12,246 bases of DNA from assembly GCA_946410375.1 (NCBI GenBank), contig CAMKAB010000009.1, positions 1-12,246 of the forward strand. Direction: 5' to 3'. The notes below the pieces were generated by a model. It saw nothing but the letters and a program-made list of their open reading frames with translations, ran no database searches and had not been told where the DNA came from. The translations under genes and the position numbers were made by a program. Source of the DNA: an uncultured Spirochaetaceae bacterium. Its GTDB lineage: Bacteria; Spirochaetota; Spirochaetia; Sphaerochaetales; Sphaerochaetaceae. The stretch's first letter is position 1. Each line of letters begins with the position of its first letter. This document shows, piece after piece, positions 12,100 to 12,246 of this stretch.

Positions 12100-12246
12100 T
12101 TAAATGTAAGTCCCGCAACAACGGTCAAGCTCTTTTTTAAGAGATTCAGCATCCTTAAAGGATTCTTTCTCCTCCCCATTATAATGTGAATGCAAACCTT
12201 TTTCCCATAAATTATTCATTTGATTATCATACATATCAACCCAATC
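12100..12246 (-). CDS. C-terminal end of an unidentified protein (cut by window edge)
   Basis: A frame is open from the right edge of the window for 48 codons to a TAA at 12102-12100, 32 nt upstream of the tuf -35 box. The translation is hydrophilic, begins DWVDMYDNQMNNLWEKG and ends LKKELDRCCGTYI; the middle is Glu/Lys/Ser-rich and looks helical. I recognise no domain. It is on the same strand as the operon, and no terminator is visible between it and the promoter, so some read-through is possible. The evidence is only the open frame, its protein-like composition and the way it stops just before the promoter, so it could be a chance opening. Confidence 0.5.
   Translation of the reverse strand, partial: DWVDMYDNQMNNLWEKGLHSHYNGEEKESFKDAESLKKELDRCCGTYI

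Noticed and set aside
11979..12179. Minus-strand frame of 66 codons starting MGRRKNPLR upstream of tuf.
   Set aside because: It runs straight through the -35/-10 promoter and the leader, overlaps the open frame ending at 12100, and resembles no family. It is more likely a chance frame.
1..12246. Search for CRISPR arrays, insertion sequences, tRNA or rRNA genes, phage or other mobile features.
   Set aside because: No regularly spaced repeats, transposase frames, clover-leaf sequences or attachment-like repeats were seen. The window is core housekeeping DNA with no sign of transfer.

Overview
The window is the S10-spc ribosomal protein superoperon of a bacterium, read entirely on the minus strand, so the first gene of the operon lies at the right edge. 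The order is tuf - rpsJ - rplC - rplD - rplW - rplB - rpsS - rplV - rpsC - rplP - rpmC - rpsQ - rplN - rplX - rplE - rpsZ - rpsH - rplF - rplR - rpsE - rpmD - rplO - secY - rpmJ - rpsM, with rpsM cut by the left edge. This order, with tuf directly before rpsJ and secY directly followed by rpmJ and rpsM (no adk, map or infA between), is the one I know from treponemes. Several protein stretches also look spirochaetal, for example EF-Tu CAKKFGDK, DGVMAQT and the final VASGQVTEI, L4 YYAVNNELANRRVGTACTK, and L15 RRGFSNYPFKKEYV. My best call is a Spirochaetota, Treponema-like organism. This rests on remembered family sequences, not on a search.

Region by region. Positions 12100-12246 hold the C-terminal end of an unidentified minus-strand protein cut by the right edge. 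Positions 12086-12039 carry a very strong sigma-70-type promoter: an A/T-tract UP-like element, a perfect TTGACA, a 17-nt spacer and a TGC-extended -10. Positions 12032-11749 would be a leader RNA of about 284 nt that encodes nothing convincing but is dense in inverted repeats, including one that abuts the tuf Shine-Dalgarno (SD). tuf occupies 11748-10558. Between tuf and rpsJ lies an 8-bp stem-loop followed by six Ts, like a leaky terminator or processing site. From rpsJ to rpsM (10482 to 1) the genes are packed with gaps of 0-29 nt or short overlaps.

Functionally the genes supply EF-Tu (delivers aminoacyl-tRNA), 22 ribosomal proteins of both subunits (plus the start of S13), and SecY, the translocon pore that ribosomes making membrane proteins dock on. 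All are made from what appears to be one long transcript, and stop codons are often fused to the next SD, which suggests translational coupling. The genes themselves are ordinary and intact. The part that deserves a second look is the tuf leader, whose last 60 nt can fold in at least three mutually exclusive ways around the tuf SD, together with the tuf/rpsJ attenuator-like element.
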